A stretch of 63,869 nt of DNA from positions 1 to 63,869 of the forward strand of contig CAIYRS010000017.1 of assembly GCA_903928685.1 (NCBI GenBank). Direction: 5' to 3'. Shown in pieces: positions 51,853-60,628 of the stretch (within the stretch, counting starts at the first letter, position 1; each line of letters begins with the position of its first letter). This DNA is from an uncultured Methylococcaceae bacterium (lineage in GTDB: Bacteria > Pseudomonadota > Gammaproteobacteria > Methylococcales > Methylomonadaceae). The position numbers were made by a program, and so were the translations under genes. The notes below the pieces were generated by a model. It worked only from the letters and a program-made list of their open reading frames with translations. It ran no database searches and was not told where the DNA came from.

Positions 51853-53396
51853 TGCGCGAACGAACCGAACTGATCGAAGCTGAACTGGACACGCTCTACC
51901 TGATTAGCCAAGTGCTGAACAGCACCCACGACTTGCACACCAAATTGCAGGCGGTGCTGGAAGTGCTGCACAAACGCTCAGGGATGCGTTCCGGCATGAT
52001 TACCCTAAAAGAAATCGAAAACGACAGCCTGATTGTCAGCGCCGTGCACGCCAACGCCGACAGCCAATTGCAACAGCCGATTCGCTACCATCCCGGTGAA
52101 GGCGTGATGGGCGCGATTTTGGACGCAGGCAGTACCATTGTCGTGGAAAAAGTGGCGGAAGAACCGCGCTTTTTGGGGCGTATGGGCTTGTATGATCCCG
52201 AATTGCCGTTTATCGGTTCGCCCATTTACATCGAACAAGGCGACACCATCGGCGTGTTGGCGGCGCAACCCGACGACAACTTGTTTCTTGGCGAACGCGC
52301 GCGTTTTTTGGAAATGATCGCCAATTTGATCGCGCAAAGCGTGAAAATGCTGCGGGTTATCGAACGCAAACAACGGCATTTGCAAAGCGAGCGCGACCAA
52401 CTTAAACAGGCGTTAATCAAAAATTACCGCTTTGAAAACATCATCGGGCATTCCGCGCCGATGCTGAAAGTCTTCGAAACTATCCGCCAAGTTGCCAAAT
52501 GGAACACCACGGTATTGATACGCGGGGAATCCGGTACGGGTAAAGAAGTGGTCGCCAATGCCATCCACTTTAATTCCGGTTGCGCCAGTGGGCCGTTTTT
52601 AAAACTCAACTGCGCGGCTTTACCGGACACTTTGCTGGAATCGGAATTGTTCGGGCATGAAAAAGGCGCGTTCAGCGGCGCAATCAACCAACGTAAAGGC
52701 CGTTTTGAATTGGCGAATAACGGCACTTTATTTTTGGATGAAATCGGCGAAATCTCCGCGTCATTTCAAGCCAAACTGCTGCGCGTCTTGCAAGAAGGTG
52801 AGTTTGAACGCGTCGGTGGCACGCAAACCATTAAGGTTAACGTCCGCATCATCGCCGCCACCAACCGCAATCTGGAAGAAGAAGTCACCGAAGGCAAATT
52901 CCGTGAGGATTTGTATTATCGTCTTAACGTTATGCCCATCAACATGCCGCCGCTACGCGACCGTAGCGAAGATATTCCGGCACTTTCAGAATTTTTGCTA
53001 AGCCGCATTTCCGAACAACAAGGCGGACGGCCTTTGGAAATTAAAGAAAGCGCGATCCGTATCCTGATGAAACACGACTGGCCCGGCAATGTACGCGAAT
53101 TGGCAAACTGTCTGGAACGCGCAGCGATTATGAGCCCTAACGGCAGCATAGACCGCGATGTGATGGTCAACACGGGTTTGGAAAGTGTTGTTTCGCAAGC
53201 CGGACTCATCAGCAAACCGCAAAAACTGCAATCGGTGGATTTTAGTGATGAAAATTTAGATGACCGCGAACGCGTGATTGCCGCCTTAGAACAAAGCGGT
53301 TGGGTGCAAGCGAAAGCGGCAAGGTTGTTGAATATGACGCCACGGCAAATCGCTTATCGGATAGCGACTTTGGAAATTACTATGAAGCAGATTTAG
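51852..53396 (+). CDS. nifA: Nif-specific transcriptional activator NifA
   Basis: 514-residue sigma-54 activator. A GAF domain (about 25-170) is followed by the AAA+ domain with Walker A GESGTGKE (Gly225-Lys231), the sigma-54 contact loop GAFSGA (272-277, Ser replacing the usual Thr), Walker B TLFLDEIGE and RLNVMPINMPPLRDR. A C-terminal Fis-type HTH reads VQAKAARLLNMTPRQIAYRI. The linker has no Cys-rich motif, as expected for NifA proteins controlled by NifL rather than by oxygen directly. Two operons in this window carry its TGT-N10-ACA sites. Confidence 0.95.
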   Translation: MRERTELIEAELDTLYLISQVLNSTHDLHTKLQAVLEVLHKRSGMRSGMITLKEIENDSLIVSAVHANADSQLQQPIRYHPGEGVMGAILDAGSTIVVEKVAEEPRFLGRMGLYDPELPFIGSPIYIEQGDTIGVLAAQPDDNLFLGERARFLEMIANLIAQSVKMLRVIERKQRHLQSERDQLKQALIKNYRFENIIGHSAPMLKVFETIRQVAKWNTTVLIRGESGTGKEVVANAIHFNSGCASGPFLKLNCAALPDTLLESELFGHEKGAFSGAINQRKGRFELANNGTLFLDEIGEISASFQAKLLRVLQEGEFERVGGTQTIKVNVRIIAATNRNLEEEVTEGKFREDLYYRLNVMPINMPPLRDRSEDIPALSEFLLSRISEQQGGRPLEIKESAIRILMKHDWPGNVRELANCLERAAIMSPNGSIDRDVMVNTGLESVVSQAGLISKPQKLQSVDFSDENLDDRERVIAALEQSGWVQAKAARLLNMTPRQIAYRIATLEITMKQI

Positions 53397-53503
53397 GGCT
53401 GGATGCACTGCCATTGCTAAGTTGTAAAGGTGTAATCGGTAAGCGCAAATAGGCGTGCACTGCAAACCGTTCCGCAGAATACACCATCACCATTCTGCCA
53501 CAG

Positions 53504-53917
53504 CTATTTCCCCTGCAATTTATGCACTTGCCGAAAACGATTTTTACCAGCAATACGCAGCAAGCGTAGAAATTTTGGGCATTCAAAATGGCTGGTAGCT
53601 TTGCAGACCGCTGCGTGACGTAGGCCATCACGCATAGCGGTCAACTCTTTGATTTTACTATCCAGCTCATCAGCTTTTGCTAAGAGTAACGTCCTGTTGA
53701 TCTCAGGCTTTCCTGTGGCAAACATGTCAGCAATTTCATCCAGCGAAAACCCCGCATTTCGCGCCAACGAGATCAACGCCAGCCGCTCTAAAACATTGGC
53801 ACTAAACAATCGCCGTAAACCGCTGCGGCCTATGGATTGGATCAGGCCTTTTTCTTCATAAAAACGTAAGGTTGATGCAGGTAATCCTGAGGCCTTGGCA
53901 ACTTCTGCTATATCCAT
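53504..53917 (-). CDS. MerR-family transcriptional regulator
   Basis: 137 residues from MDIAEVAKASGLPASTLRFY. The winged-helix motif is followed by EEKGLIQSIGRSGLRRLFSA, a dimerisation helix (LLAKADELDSKIKELTAMRD) and a C-terminal AAVCKATSHFECPKFLRLLR with two cysteines that could sense metal or oxidant. I placed the start 27 codons after the first Met, at the point where homology begins. It is divergent from the methyltransferase gene, whose promoter has the 19-base spacer typical of MerR control. Confidence 0.85.
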   Translation of the reverse strand: MDIAEVAKASGLPASTLRFYEEKGLIQSIGRSGLRRLFSANVLERLALISLARNAGFSLDEIADMFATGKPEINRTLLLAKADELDSKIKELTAMRDGLRHAAVCKATSHFECPKFLRLLRIAGKNRFRQVHKLQGK

Positions 53918-53940
53918 GTTTTTATGCTCTGCAATACTGG

Positions 53941-53971
53941 TTGACTTAAAGTCGGCTTGAGCTTGTATGCT
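53941..53971 (+). promoter_or_regulatory. MerR-type promoter with 19-base spacer, toward tpm
   Basis: TTGACT (53941-53946) and TATGCT (53966-53971) are good -35 and -10 elements separated by 19 bases, two longer than optimal. That is the hallmark of MerR-activated promoters. The spacer contains an imperfect dyad (CTTAA...TTGAG). It directs transcription to the methyltransferase gene. Confidence 0.65.
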
Positions 53972-54030
53972 AGTCTGGCATGTCATTTCAGACAACACTT
54001 AAACCGTATTAACAACAGTAAGGAGCGACT

Positions 54031-54669
54031 ATGGAAGCTAATTTTTGGCATCAAAAATGGGAACGCGGTGAAATTGCTTTTCATCAATCTGAAGCAAACC
54101 CGTTTTTGGTGGCTCATGTTCAACAATTACAGCTGCCGCAAGCTAGCCGGGTGTTTTTACCTTTGTGCGGTAAAACACTGGATTTTGCTTGGTTACTAAC
54201 CAATGGCTATCAGGTGGTTGGCGCAGAATTGAGCGCCATCGCTATTAAGGAGTTATTTGACGACTTAGGTTTAACGCCAACGATAACCACGGCTGGCAAA
54301 ATGCACCACTATCATGCTGAAAATATCGACATTTTCGTGGGTGATATTTTTGATTTGTCTGCGGAAATGCTCGGCACAGTCAACGCCATTTACGACCGCG
54401 CTGCTTTAGTCGCCTTACCTGCTGATTTGCGTAAGCAATACACCGCCCATTTGCTGGACATCAGCAATACCGCCGCACAGTTGTTGATTACCTTTATCTA
54501 CGACCAAACACAGATGGATGGCCCGCCATTTTCAATTAATGAAGCTGAAGTAAATCATCATTATGCGGCTAGCTACCAAATAGAACGGCTGGAAAACAAA
54601 GCGCTTGAAGGCGGTTTAAAAGGTGTAGCGACAATTGAAAATGTTTGGTTGTTACAAAAAACGCACTAA
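54031..54669 (+). CDS. tpm: thiopurine S-methyltransferase (TPMT family)
   Basis: 212 residues, MEANFWHQKWERGEIAFHQS with the family motif VFLPLCGKTLDFAWLLTNGY, then QVVGAELSAIAIKELF, IFVGDIFDLSAEM and IYDRAALVALPADLRKQYT. Bacterial TPMTs use SAM to methylate thiols, selenium or tellurium compounds and contribute to metalloid resistance. AAGGAG lies six bases upstream of the ATG. The adjacent divergent MerR regulator is likely to control it. Confidence 0.93.
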   Translation: MEANFWHQKWERGEIAFHQSEANPFLVAHVQQLQLPQASRVFLPLCGKTLDFAWLLTNGYQVVGAELSAIAIKELFDDLGLTPTITTAGKMHHYHAENIDIFVGDIFDLSAEMLGTVNAIYDRAALVALPADLRKQYTAHLLDISNTAAQLLITFIYDQTQMDGPPFSINEAEVNHHYAASYQIERLENKALEGGLKGVATIENVWLLQKTH

Positions 54670-54680
54670 ATGATTGGTTA

Positions 54681-54706
54681 GGAATCCAAAACATGTTTTG
54701 GACACC
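54681..54706. repeat. GGAATCCAAAACATG palindrome
   Basis: GGAATCCAAAACA pairs imperfectly with TGTTTTGGACACC. It is a diverged copy of the perfect palindrome at 39942-39967. It lies just after tpm and might end that transcript. Confidence 0.55.
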
Positions 54707-54797
54707 AAAATGTTAAACAGCTTATGTGCTACGATTGCCTAGAACCTAGCCAATGTTGAATCGCCACATTTCTTCCATCCTCTACCTCGGAGCAACT

Positions 54798-57479
54798 ATG
54801 GGCCCGCATTATTTAAGCCAGTTTTTTACCCCTAAAAGCGTCGCTATTGTGGGCGCATCGGAACGCGAGGACAGTGTTGGTTATCGCTTATTGCTGAATA
54901 TGCAGCAAGCGGGGTTTGCTGGCAATTTGTATCCGGTCAACAACAAGCGCGAGTCTTTATTAGGCTTAAAAGCGTATCCGGATTTAATTGCCATCCCAGA
55001 AGTGGTGGAATTGGTGGTGATTGCCACGCCTGCCGCTACTGTGCCGGGCATTGTCCGCCAGTGCGGTGAGAAAGGCGTAACGTCGGTAATTATCATCTCC
55101 GCTGGCTTTGGTGAGCTGGGCGAGGAAGGTAAACGCCTGCAACAGGAAGTGCTCGCGATTGCCCACCATTACAACATCCGCTTTATTGGCCCGAACTGTT
55201 TGGGGGTTATCCGCCCTAGCGGCAACTTGAATGCCACTTTTGCTGATGGCATTGTTAAAGACGGCAATCTTGCCTTGCTGTCGCAGTCTGGCGCTATCTG
55301 CACCGCCATCCTCGACTGGGCAGAATCCCAAGACATCGGCTTTTCCACCGTGGTATCCATGGGCGGTGCGGCAGATATTGATTTCGGCGAAGTTTTGGAT
55401 TATCTGGCGACCGACAACCAAACCACGGGCATTTTAATGTATGTGGAAGGCATTCAAGATGCGCGGCGATTTTTAAGCGGCCTGAAAGCCGCTGCCCGTT
55501 TAAAGCCTGTCATCTTAATTAAATCTGGTCGCCATGAAGCGGGTTGTAAAGCGGCTATGTCGCATACGGGTGCGATGGTCGGCGGGGATAGCGTTTTTGA
55601 TGCCGCCATAGCCCGTGCAGGTGTGGTGCGGGTTTACAGCATTAATGAATTGTTTTCTGCTGCGCGGGTGTTGGCGAACAATTATGTGGTCAACAATGAC
55701 CGCCTGGCGATTATTACCAATGCTGGCGGCCCAGGGGTGATGAGTACTGACCGCATTGAAGATGTCGGGGTAAAACTTGCCGAACTCAGCACAGACAGTA
55801 TCGACGCTTTAAATAAGGTGTTGCCCGCCCATTGGTCGCACGCCAATCCGGTGGATATTCTTGGCGATGCCAGCGCAGAACGTTACCAACAAGCTTTAGA
55901 GATTTGCCTGAACGATGAGCAAATTGACGGCATTCTGGTGATTTTGACACCGCAGGCGATGACCCATCCTGAGCGGGTTGCCCAGTGCATTATTGACGGC
56001 GCACAAACCACCAACAAGCCTGTGCTGGCTTCGTGGACGGGCGGCGTGCGTGTCTTAGCAGGACGAAAGCTATTTGCCAACAGTAAAGTCGCGCACTTTA
56101 GTACCCCGGAAGTCGCTGTTGATGCCTTCTCGTTTCTGGCGAAATATCACCAAAACCAAATCCTGCTCAAACAAATCCCCTCACCTGTTGATGCCCAAGC
56201 CGTCGCCGACGTGGCAGGTGCGCGGCTTACCATCGAAACCGTGCTGGCAGAAGCTCGGCAGATTTTAACGGCGCAAGAATCCAAAGCTATCCTCGCCGCA
56301 TTCCACATACCGACCAACCCCACCATTAAAGTCGCCAGCGCGATGGATGCCATGATTGCGGCGGAAACCTTAGGTTTTCCGGTGGTGTTAAAAATCAATA
56401 TGACCGAATTCAGCCACAAATCCGATATTGGCGGGGTGCGCTTAAACATCAAAAGCGTACAAGAGGTTTCCCGGCATTTTCTGGAAATGGAAACCGCCAT
56501 CAAACAAAGCTATCCCGACATTAAAACCGTAGGCATGACGGTTGAGCCGATGTTCCACTCCAGCAGTGGCAGGGAAATACTGATTGGCGTGGTCAGGGAT
56601 CCGGTATTTGGGCCGGCGATTAGTGTTGGCCTTGGTGGCACGATGGTGGAGATATTAAAAGACAATGCCGTCGCACTGCCGCCATTGAACGCCTACATGG
56701 TTGAACAAATGCTCGCCAAAACCAAGGCCGCCAAATACCTGCAACGCTTTCGGCAAATGCCTGCCGCCAACAACCAAGCGTTAACGGATGTGCTGCTGAA
56801 AATATCCAACTTGGTCAGTGAATTGCCGGAAATTCTGGAACTGGACATCAACCCGCTGATTGTTGATGAACACGGCGCGATTGCCGTTGATGCCCGCATT
56901 AAAGTAGAAACCTCGCATCAACTAATCCGCTACCAACACATGGCGATCCATCCTTACCCGCACGAATTAACCGAGCAATACCAACTAAGCAACGGCGGTG
57001 GCATTACCATTCGGCCTATCCGTCCTGAAGATGCCTTTATGGAAAAGCATTTTATTAGCCGATTATCCGAACAAACCAAATACTTCCGCTTTATGCAGGC
57101 CATGTACGAGCTGACGCCAGAAATGCTAGTGCGTTTTACCCAAATCGATTACGACCGGGAAATGGCTTTTGTGGCGGTTAGTGAAGACGGCAATTTACCC
57201 AATGAACTCGGCGTGGCCCGCTATATCAGCAATCCCGACGGTAATTCCGCCGACTTCGCCGTCGTCGTCGCGGATGATTGCCAACGTTTGGGCATCGGCT
57301 CAAAACTGCTGAAAACCCTGATAAAAACCGCCAAACAAAAAGGCTTGATGTATTTTGAAGGTGAAGTTTTGGCAAATAATATTGCCATGCTGTCGCTGGT
57401 TAAAGCCCTGGGGTTTAGTGTGGAAAGCAAAGCGGGCAACACCGAGGTTTTGCGGGTGGTTAAGGATTTAAGGGTTTAA
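54798..57479 (+). CDS. PatZ-like bifunctional acyl-CoA ligase/GNAT acetyltransferase
   Basis: 893 residues from MGPHYLSQFFTPKSVAIVGA. A CoA-binding Rossmann domain (to about 130) and succinyl-CoA-ligase-like domains come first. The latter carry KSGRHEAGCKAAMSHTGAMVGG, which keeps the His of the ADP-forming acetyl-CoA synthetase phosphotransfer motif. An ATP-grasp domain follows (about 470-700; KINMTEFSHKSDIGGVRLNI). The C-terminal GNAT domain (about 735-890) has VADDCQRLGIGSKLLKTL. In enterobacteria such proteins (Pat, PatZ/YfiQ) acetylate lysines of acetyl-CoA synthetase. GGAGCAAC before the ATG decides the start. Monocistronic. Confidence 0.9.
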   Translation: MGPHYLSQFFTPKSVAIVGASEREDSVGYRLLLNMQQAGFAGNLYPVNNKRESLLGLKAYPDLIAIPEVVELVVIATPAATVPGIVRQCGEKGVTSVIIISAGFGELGEEGKRLQQEVLAIAHHYNIRFIGPNCLGVIRPSGNLNATFADGIVKDGNLALLSQSGAICTAILDWAESQDIGFSTVVSMGGAADIDFGEVLDYLATDNQTTGILMYVEGIQDARRFLSGLKAAARLKPVILIKSGRHEAGCKAAMSHTGAMVGGDSVFDAAIARAGVVRVYSINELFSAARVLANNYVVNNDRLAIITNAGGPGVMSTDRIEDVGVKLAELSTDSIDALNKVLPAHWSHANPVDILGDASAERYQQALEICLNDEQIDGILVILTPQAMTHPERVAQCIIDGAQTTNKPVLASWTGGVRVLAGRKLFANSKVAHFSTPEVAVDAFSFLAKYHQNQILLKQIPSPVDAQAVADVAGARLTIETVLAEARQILTAQESKAILAAFHIPTNPTIKVASAMDAMIAAETLGFPVVLKINMTEFSHKSDIGGVRLNIKSVQEVSRHFLEMETAIKQSYPDIKTVGMTVEPMFHSSSGREILIGVVRDPVFGPAISVGLGGTMVEILKDNAVALPPLNAYMVEQMLAKTKAAKYLQRFRQMPAANNQALTDVLLKISNLVSELPEILELDINPLIVDEHGAIAVDARIKVETSHQLIRYQHMAIHPYPHELTEQYQLSNGGGITIRPIRPEDAFMEKHFISRLSEQTKYFRFMQAMYELTPEMLVRFTQIDYDREMAFVAVSEDGNLPNELGVARYISNPDGNSADFAVVVADDCQRLGIGSKLLKTLIKTAKQKGLMYFEGEVLANNIAMLSLVKALGFSVESKAGNTEVLRVVKDLRV

Positions 57480-57760
57480 ATCGGCGAGATGATTATTGTA
57501 TGGCTTTTGCGCTTTTGATTTATATATTGTAATGGTCTATTAATTTTGGACATGGACAAAAAACCCATAAGCACGCCAACAATGCAGGATTGCTGAACGC
57601 TTGTTTATGGCGCATTTACGGTCACTAAGTTTCATGAAGAATGTCGGCAATCGGCGGCTTCAGGGCTGTTGATGCCCTGACAATACTGTCCCTGCCTGTC
57701 GTAGCGCTGGCAAAGGCGTTGCGGGCTGCCGCTATCGCAATGTGTGCAGGTAACTCTGTT
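57480..57760. other. 281-base gap, no convincing gene
   Basis: Between PatZ-like and the hydroxylase gene. Around 57625-57770 both strands are open and look protein-like (IVRASTALKPPIADILHET on the minus strand, AVDALTILSLPVVALAKALR on the plus strand). I cannot decide whether either is a gene fragment. The left part is AT-rich with no repeat I recognise. Confidence 0.35.
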
Positions 57761-58624
57761 TTAAACGAATGGTTTTCTTTGAAACAAGCAGAAAATTGGG
57801 TAGGCCAATTGTTTGAACAATCCCTTATGCAAGGGTATTGATATGCCGTATTTTGCTGGAAAATGGTTTTTAGGTTGATGCAAGGTATCAAATAGCCTGT
57901 CATATACAGGCAAAAGTGCCGCGTAGTTTTTATTGATAACCAAAGCGCTGTCATTGGCATGATGCCAATGGTGAAAGTGAGGGGTGGAAATAACATGTTC
58001 TAACCAGCCAAAGCGAAACTTAACATTAGCGTGGATAAAAATGCCCCAGAAGTTATTGAAGGACAGTAAAAGAAGCGAGGAAAGGTCGGCTTGATCGCCG
58101 GAAAAGTCCACCAAGCCAAGAGCACACACCGGTATAAAGCTAATGCTTCTGAGAAAAACAACTTCTAAAGGGTGTACACGGGTGGCAACTAGCCAGTCTA
58201 CTTCAGTTGGGCTATGGTGAATACAATGTATGCGCCAAATGAAGGGAATTTCATGCGCCCAGCGGTGTGCCCAGTAAAATCCAAAATCGCCCGCTATAAT
58301 GATTGCTAATATACGGACGCTAACCGGAAAACTCTGTACATAGTTAAACCACTGGGTAGGCAGCGCCACCCGAAAAAACAAAATAATGGCGCTTGTCGTA
58401 ACGACTAATAAAAAAGATGGCAAGATGCCGCTTATAAAAAGATATAACACGTCTGTTATAAAATTTTTTCTGAACAGCTCTTGCCGCCGCATATAAAAAA
58501 TCTTCTCTAGCGGAGAAATTATAAATAGAGCCAGTAAAAACCATGTTGCTAGAGATAATGCTTTTTTATCGACATGTTCGAATAAATATAGCCACTGATT
58601 CAATATGCTTTCCAGAGACATCAA
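57761..58624 (-). CDS. fatty acid hydroxylase/sterol desaturase family protein
   Basis: 287-residue membrane di-iron enzyme with the histidine clusters HRWAH (FGFYWAHRWAHEIPFIWRIH), HCIHHS and HFHHWHH, and four to five helices. It differs from the protein at 39094 in motif context (HHSPTEVDWLVATRVHP), which is closer to the C-5 sterol desaturase-like group of unknown substrate. Two adjacent Met codons are possible starts. It lies beside a PEP-CTERM gene in the same direction, 87 bases downstream, so they could share a transcript. Confidence 0.87.
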   Translation of the reverse strand: MMSLESILNQWLYLFEHVDKKALSLATWFLLALFIISPLEKIFYMRRQELFRKNFITDVLYLFISGILPSFLLVVTTSAIILFFRVALPTQWFNYVQSFPVSVRILAIIIAGDFGFYWAHRWAHEIPFIWRIHCIHHSPTEVDWLVATRVHPLEVVFLRSISFIPVCALGLVDFSGDQADLSSLLLLSFNNFWGIFIHANVKFRFGWLEHVISTPHFHHWHHANDSALVINKNYAALLPVYDRLFDTLHQPKNHFPAKYGISIPLHKGLFKQLAYPIFCLFQRKPFV

Positions 58625-58711
58625 CAGCCCCTGGTTACAATCAACATATTCAACTGGAACGGATTATCCATAAACAATCGGCTAATCCCAAAAACATTGT
58701 GGATATTAAAA

Positions 58712-59413
58712 TCAAGCTGCAGTATTGCGACGATTTAAGCCTACCAGAGAAACCAAAACACCAGAGAATAGCAGCCAAATAATGCTAGGTTCAGGCACAG
58801 TTTTGGTCAGAGAAACATTTCCAAGCAACAAAAGGGGTTCAGGGGAAACACCAAGTGTTGAATTGGCAAGAAATGTCAAAAAGCTGTTTGTTGATCCCGC
58901 AGTGATATTGAGATTTACTTTTGTCCAACTTGTAGCATAGTCTTTGCTAGTATCAATTGATATTTGGGCGCTATTAATTACAGAACCACCGCCTAGTGAA
59001 ATGGCCCAATAGACAAGGGTTGTGACATTAGTTGTGGTGAAACCTGGATTGCCAGAGCCTGCAGGCGTTCTATTAGCAGCTGCTTCATAAAAACTCAGTA
59101 TGTAGGATTGTCCTGCAGTAAGGCCGCTAACGGCTGTTTTTACCCCAGAATGGCTAAGGTTCTTTACACCATCATAAATATCCCAAGTATCCGCCATATT
59201 AACAATGCTGGTATTACCGCCACTGCCGGGAATCGCTTGGATAGGATTGGCCTGAAAAGCTGCACCTTTATCTTGAGCATTGATTCGATCAACTGATGAG
59301 AGTTCAGCGCTTCCTATTGTTGAAAATCCAGAAAGGGTAGTATTAACGAAATCAGCATGAGCTAGGTTGGAAATTACTGCTAAAGCTAAAGTTAGAATAA
59401 TATTAAGTTTCAT
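58712..59413 (-). CDS. PEP-CTERM sorting domain protein
   Basis: 233 residues. The signal peptide is MKLNIILTLALAVISNLAHA. A Ser/Thr/Asn-rich beta domain includes WDIYDGVKNLSHSGVKTAVS and GLTAGQSYILSFYEAAANRT, resembling DUF642/choice-of-anchor folds. The C-terminal tripartite signal VPEPSIIWLLFSGVLVSLVG ends in RRN. Such proteins are processed by exosortase and exported to the surface or matrix. No exosortase gene lies in the window. Confidence 0.88.
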   Translation of the reverse strand: MKLNIILTLALAVISNLAHADFVNTTLSGFSTIGSAELSSVDRINAQDKGAAFQANPIQAIPGSGGNTSIVNMADTWDIYDGVKNLSHSGVKTAVSGLTAGQSYILSFYEAAANRTPAGSGNPGFTTTNVTTLVYWAISLGGGSVINSAQISIDTSKDYATSWTKVNLNITAGSTNSFLTFLANSTLGVSPEPLLLLGNVSLTKTVPEPSIIWLLFSGVLVSLVGLNRRNTAA

Positions 59414-59448
59414 TTTTATAATTAAGTTGATGTTTAACTACCCGATAG

Positions 59449-59553
59449 TGTTAAAAAATTAAGTGATTGCACAAAAGATGAGTCAAAAAAACAGGCATTT
59501 TGATGCCATCTATGAAAACAACATCACGTTGATTTTTACCATTACCAACTACC
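59449..59553 (+). repeat. left arm of a ~105-base inverted repeat
   Basis: From about GTGTTAAAAAATTAAGTGAT to TTTTTACCATTACCAACTA, this segment aligns over its whole length with the reverse complement of 60218-60325, with scattered mismatches. The interval between the arms is about 660 bases. A partial copy is at 15960. Confidence 0.65.
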
Positions 59554-59966
59554 CTAGCACAAATGCTTAAAGTATTACTGGTTCTAATTATACGTTATGC
59601 AGTTTATATTTACAACGAAATAGATAAAAATAACCATATAAATCAATTATATGTGTTAAATAAACTGACAACATAGAGTAGACGACATATTTCTATGATT
59701 TCGTCAGCAGAGGAACAATAAACAGACTTAGCTCACAAACTGGCTACGACAAAGGTTTCGCCATAGCTATTCTCAAAACGACCGTATTAAAGCCACTATT
59801 TTTAAGATTTTGATAATCGGTTTTGCTTGCGATACAGCTAAAAAATCTCAGCAATTAAAGGCCATCAGGTTTTTAGAAAGTTTATTTTTAAGGGTCTTAG
59901 TGGGTCTGGAGTGGCCATTAGGAGACCGTAAATTGGCTGAACCCGCGTCCTTATGAGTCAAGTCAA

Positions 59967-60135
59967 TCATTTAAAACTCACTTTGGTTGTTCTCGTGTCA
60001 ATTTTATAGCTAGCACTTTGCAAATCAGCATACAAACCGCCAAATTCGGCCAAGCTGTCATCAAATGCTTTTATAACCTTCCGTTCTTTCGTTGCTTTTT
60101 CTTCAACTGGCCGGCATTCGGTTTCTTTGTGTTCT
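59967..60135 (-). pseudogene. coding remnant without a start
   Basis: On the minus strand a frame ending at 59967 reads EEKATKERKVIKAFDDSLAE, then FGGLYADLQSASYKIDTRTT and KVSFK before the stop. It looks protein-like but has no start codon in frame and a stop about 12 residues upstream of this stretch. I do not recognise the family. A decayed small accessory gene is the likeliest reading. Confidence 0.3.
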
Positions 60136-60217
60136 TGTTATAGCAAGCGTTTCATCTAAGAGTTCAGTCATCCATTAGGCCTTATGATTGATGGCTAGCG
60201 TTAATAATACGCGGAGA

Positions 60218-60325
60218 ATCATTAATTGGTAGTGATAAAAATCAACTTGATATTGTTTTTCAAAGATGGAATCAAAAAACGTTTTTTTTGATTCCTCTTT
60301 CGAACAATAACTTAATTTTTTAGAA
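60218..60325 (-). repeat. right arm of a ~105-base inverted repeat
   Basis: Reverse-complement partner of 59449-59553. The best-conserved part is TTGATTCCTCTTTCGAACAA followed by TAACTTAATTTTTTAGAA. With the left arm it frames about 0.88 kb. Confidence 0.65.
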
Positions 60326-60401
60326 CTACCAAATTTTGCAGGTATTGATTGAATGTTGGAGTGACGGCTATCCCGCCCAAAACTTTATTGGAGCGTTTAA
60401 C

Positions 60402-60494
60402 ATGAGTGTATTAAGTTTATGGTTGCCGGATTCCATCCATCGGCATCTTAAGGAATTCGCCCAAAAAGCATTAATATTTAGAATATTAGATTGA
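60402..60494 (+). pseudogene. truncated antitoxin-like frame
   Basis: A 30-codon frame, MSVLSLWLPDSIHRHLKEFA then QKALIFRILD. It has TTGGAG ten bases before the ATG and the typical N-terminus of toxin-antitoxin ribbon-helix-helix proteins (LPDSIHRHLKELA). It stops after the first helix and runs directly into a multi-hairpin repeat at 60495. Probably a deletion relic. Confidence 0.5.
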
Positions 60495-60610
60495 CGCTCG
60501 CTCCCAAGCTGCGGCTTGGGAATGCGGGATAGGAAGCTCTACCTTCCTATCATTCTCGAAGCTAGAGCTTCTGAAACTTGGGTTACCAAGCCGGAGCTTG
60601 GTAACCAGCG
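60495..60610. repeat. multi-hairpin CCAAGC repeat
   Basis: Successive stems CTCCCAAGCTGCGGCTTGGG, GGAAGCTCTACCTTCC, CTCGAAGCTAGAGCTTC and TACCAAGCCGGAGCTTGGTA, then ACCAGCG. Nearly the same order as at 48989-49106, so the cluster moves or spreads as a unit. Confidence 0.75.
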
Positions 60611-60628
60611 CCCTATCTTGACTATCAT

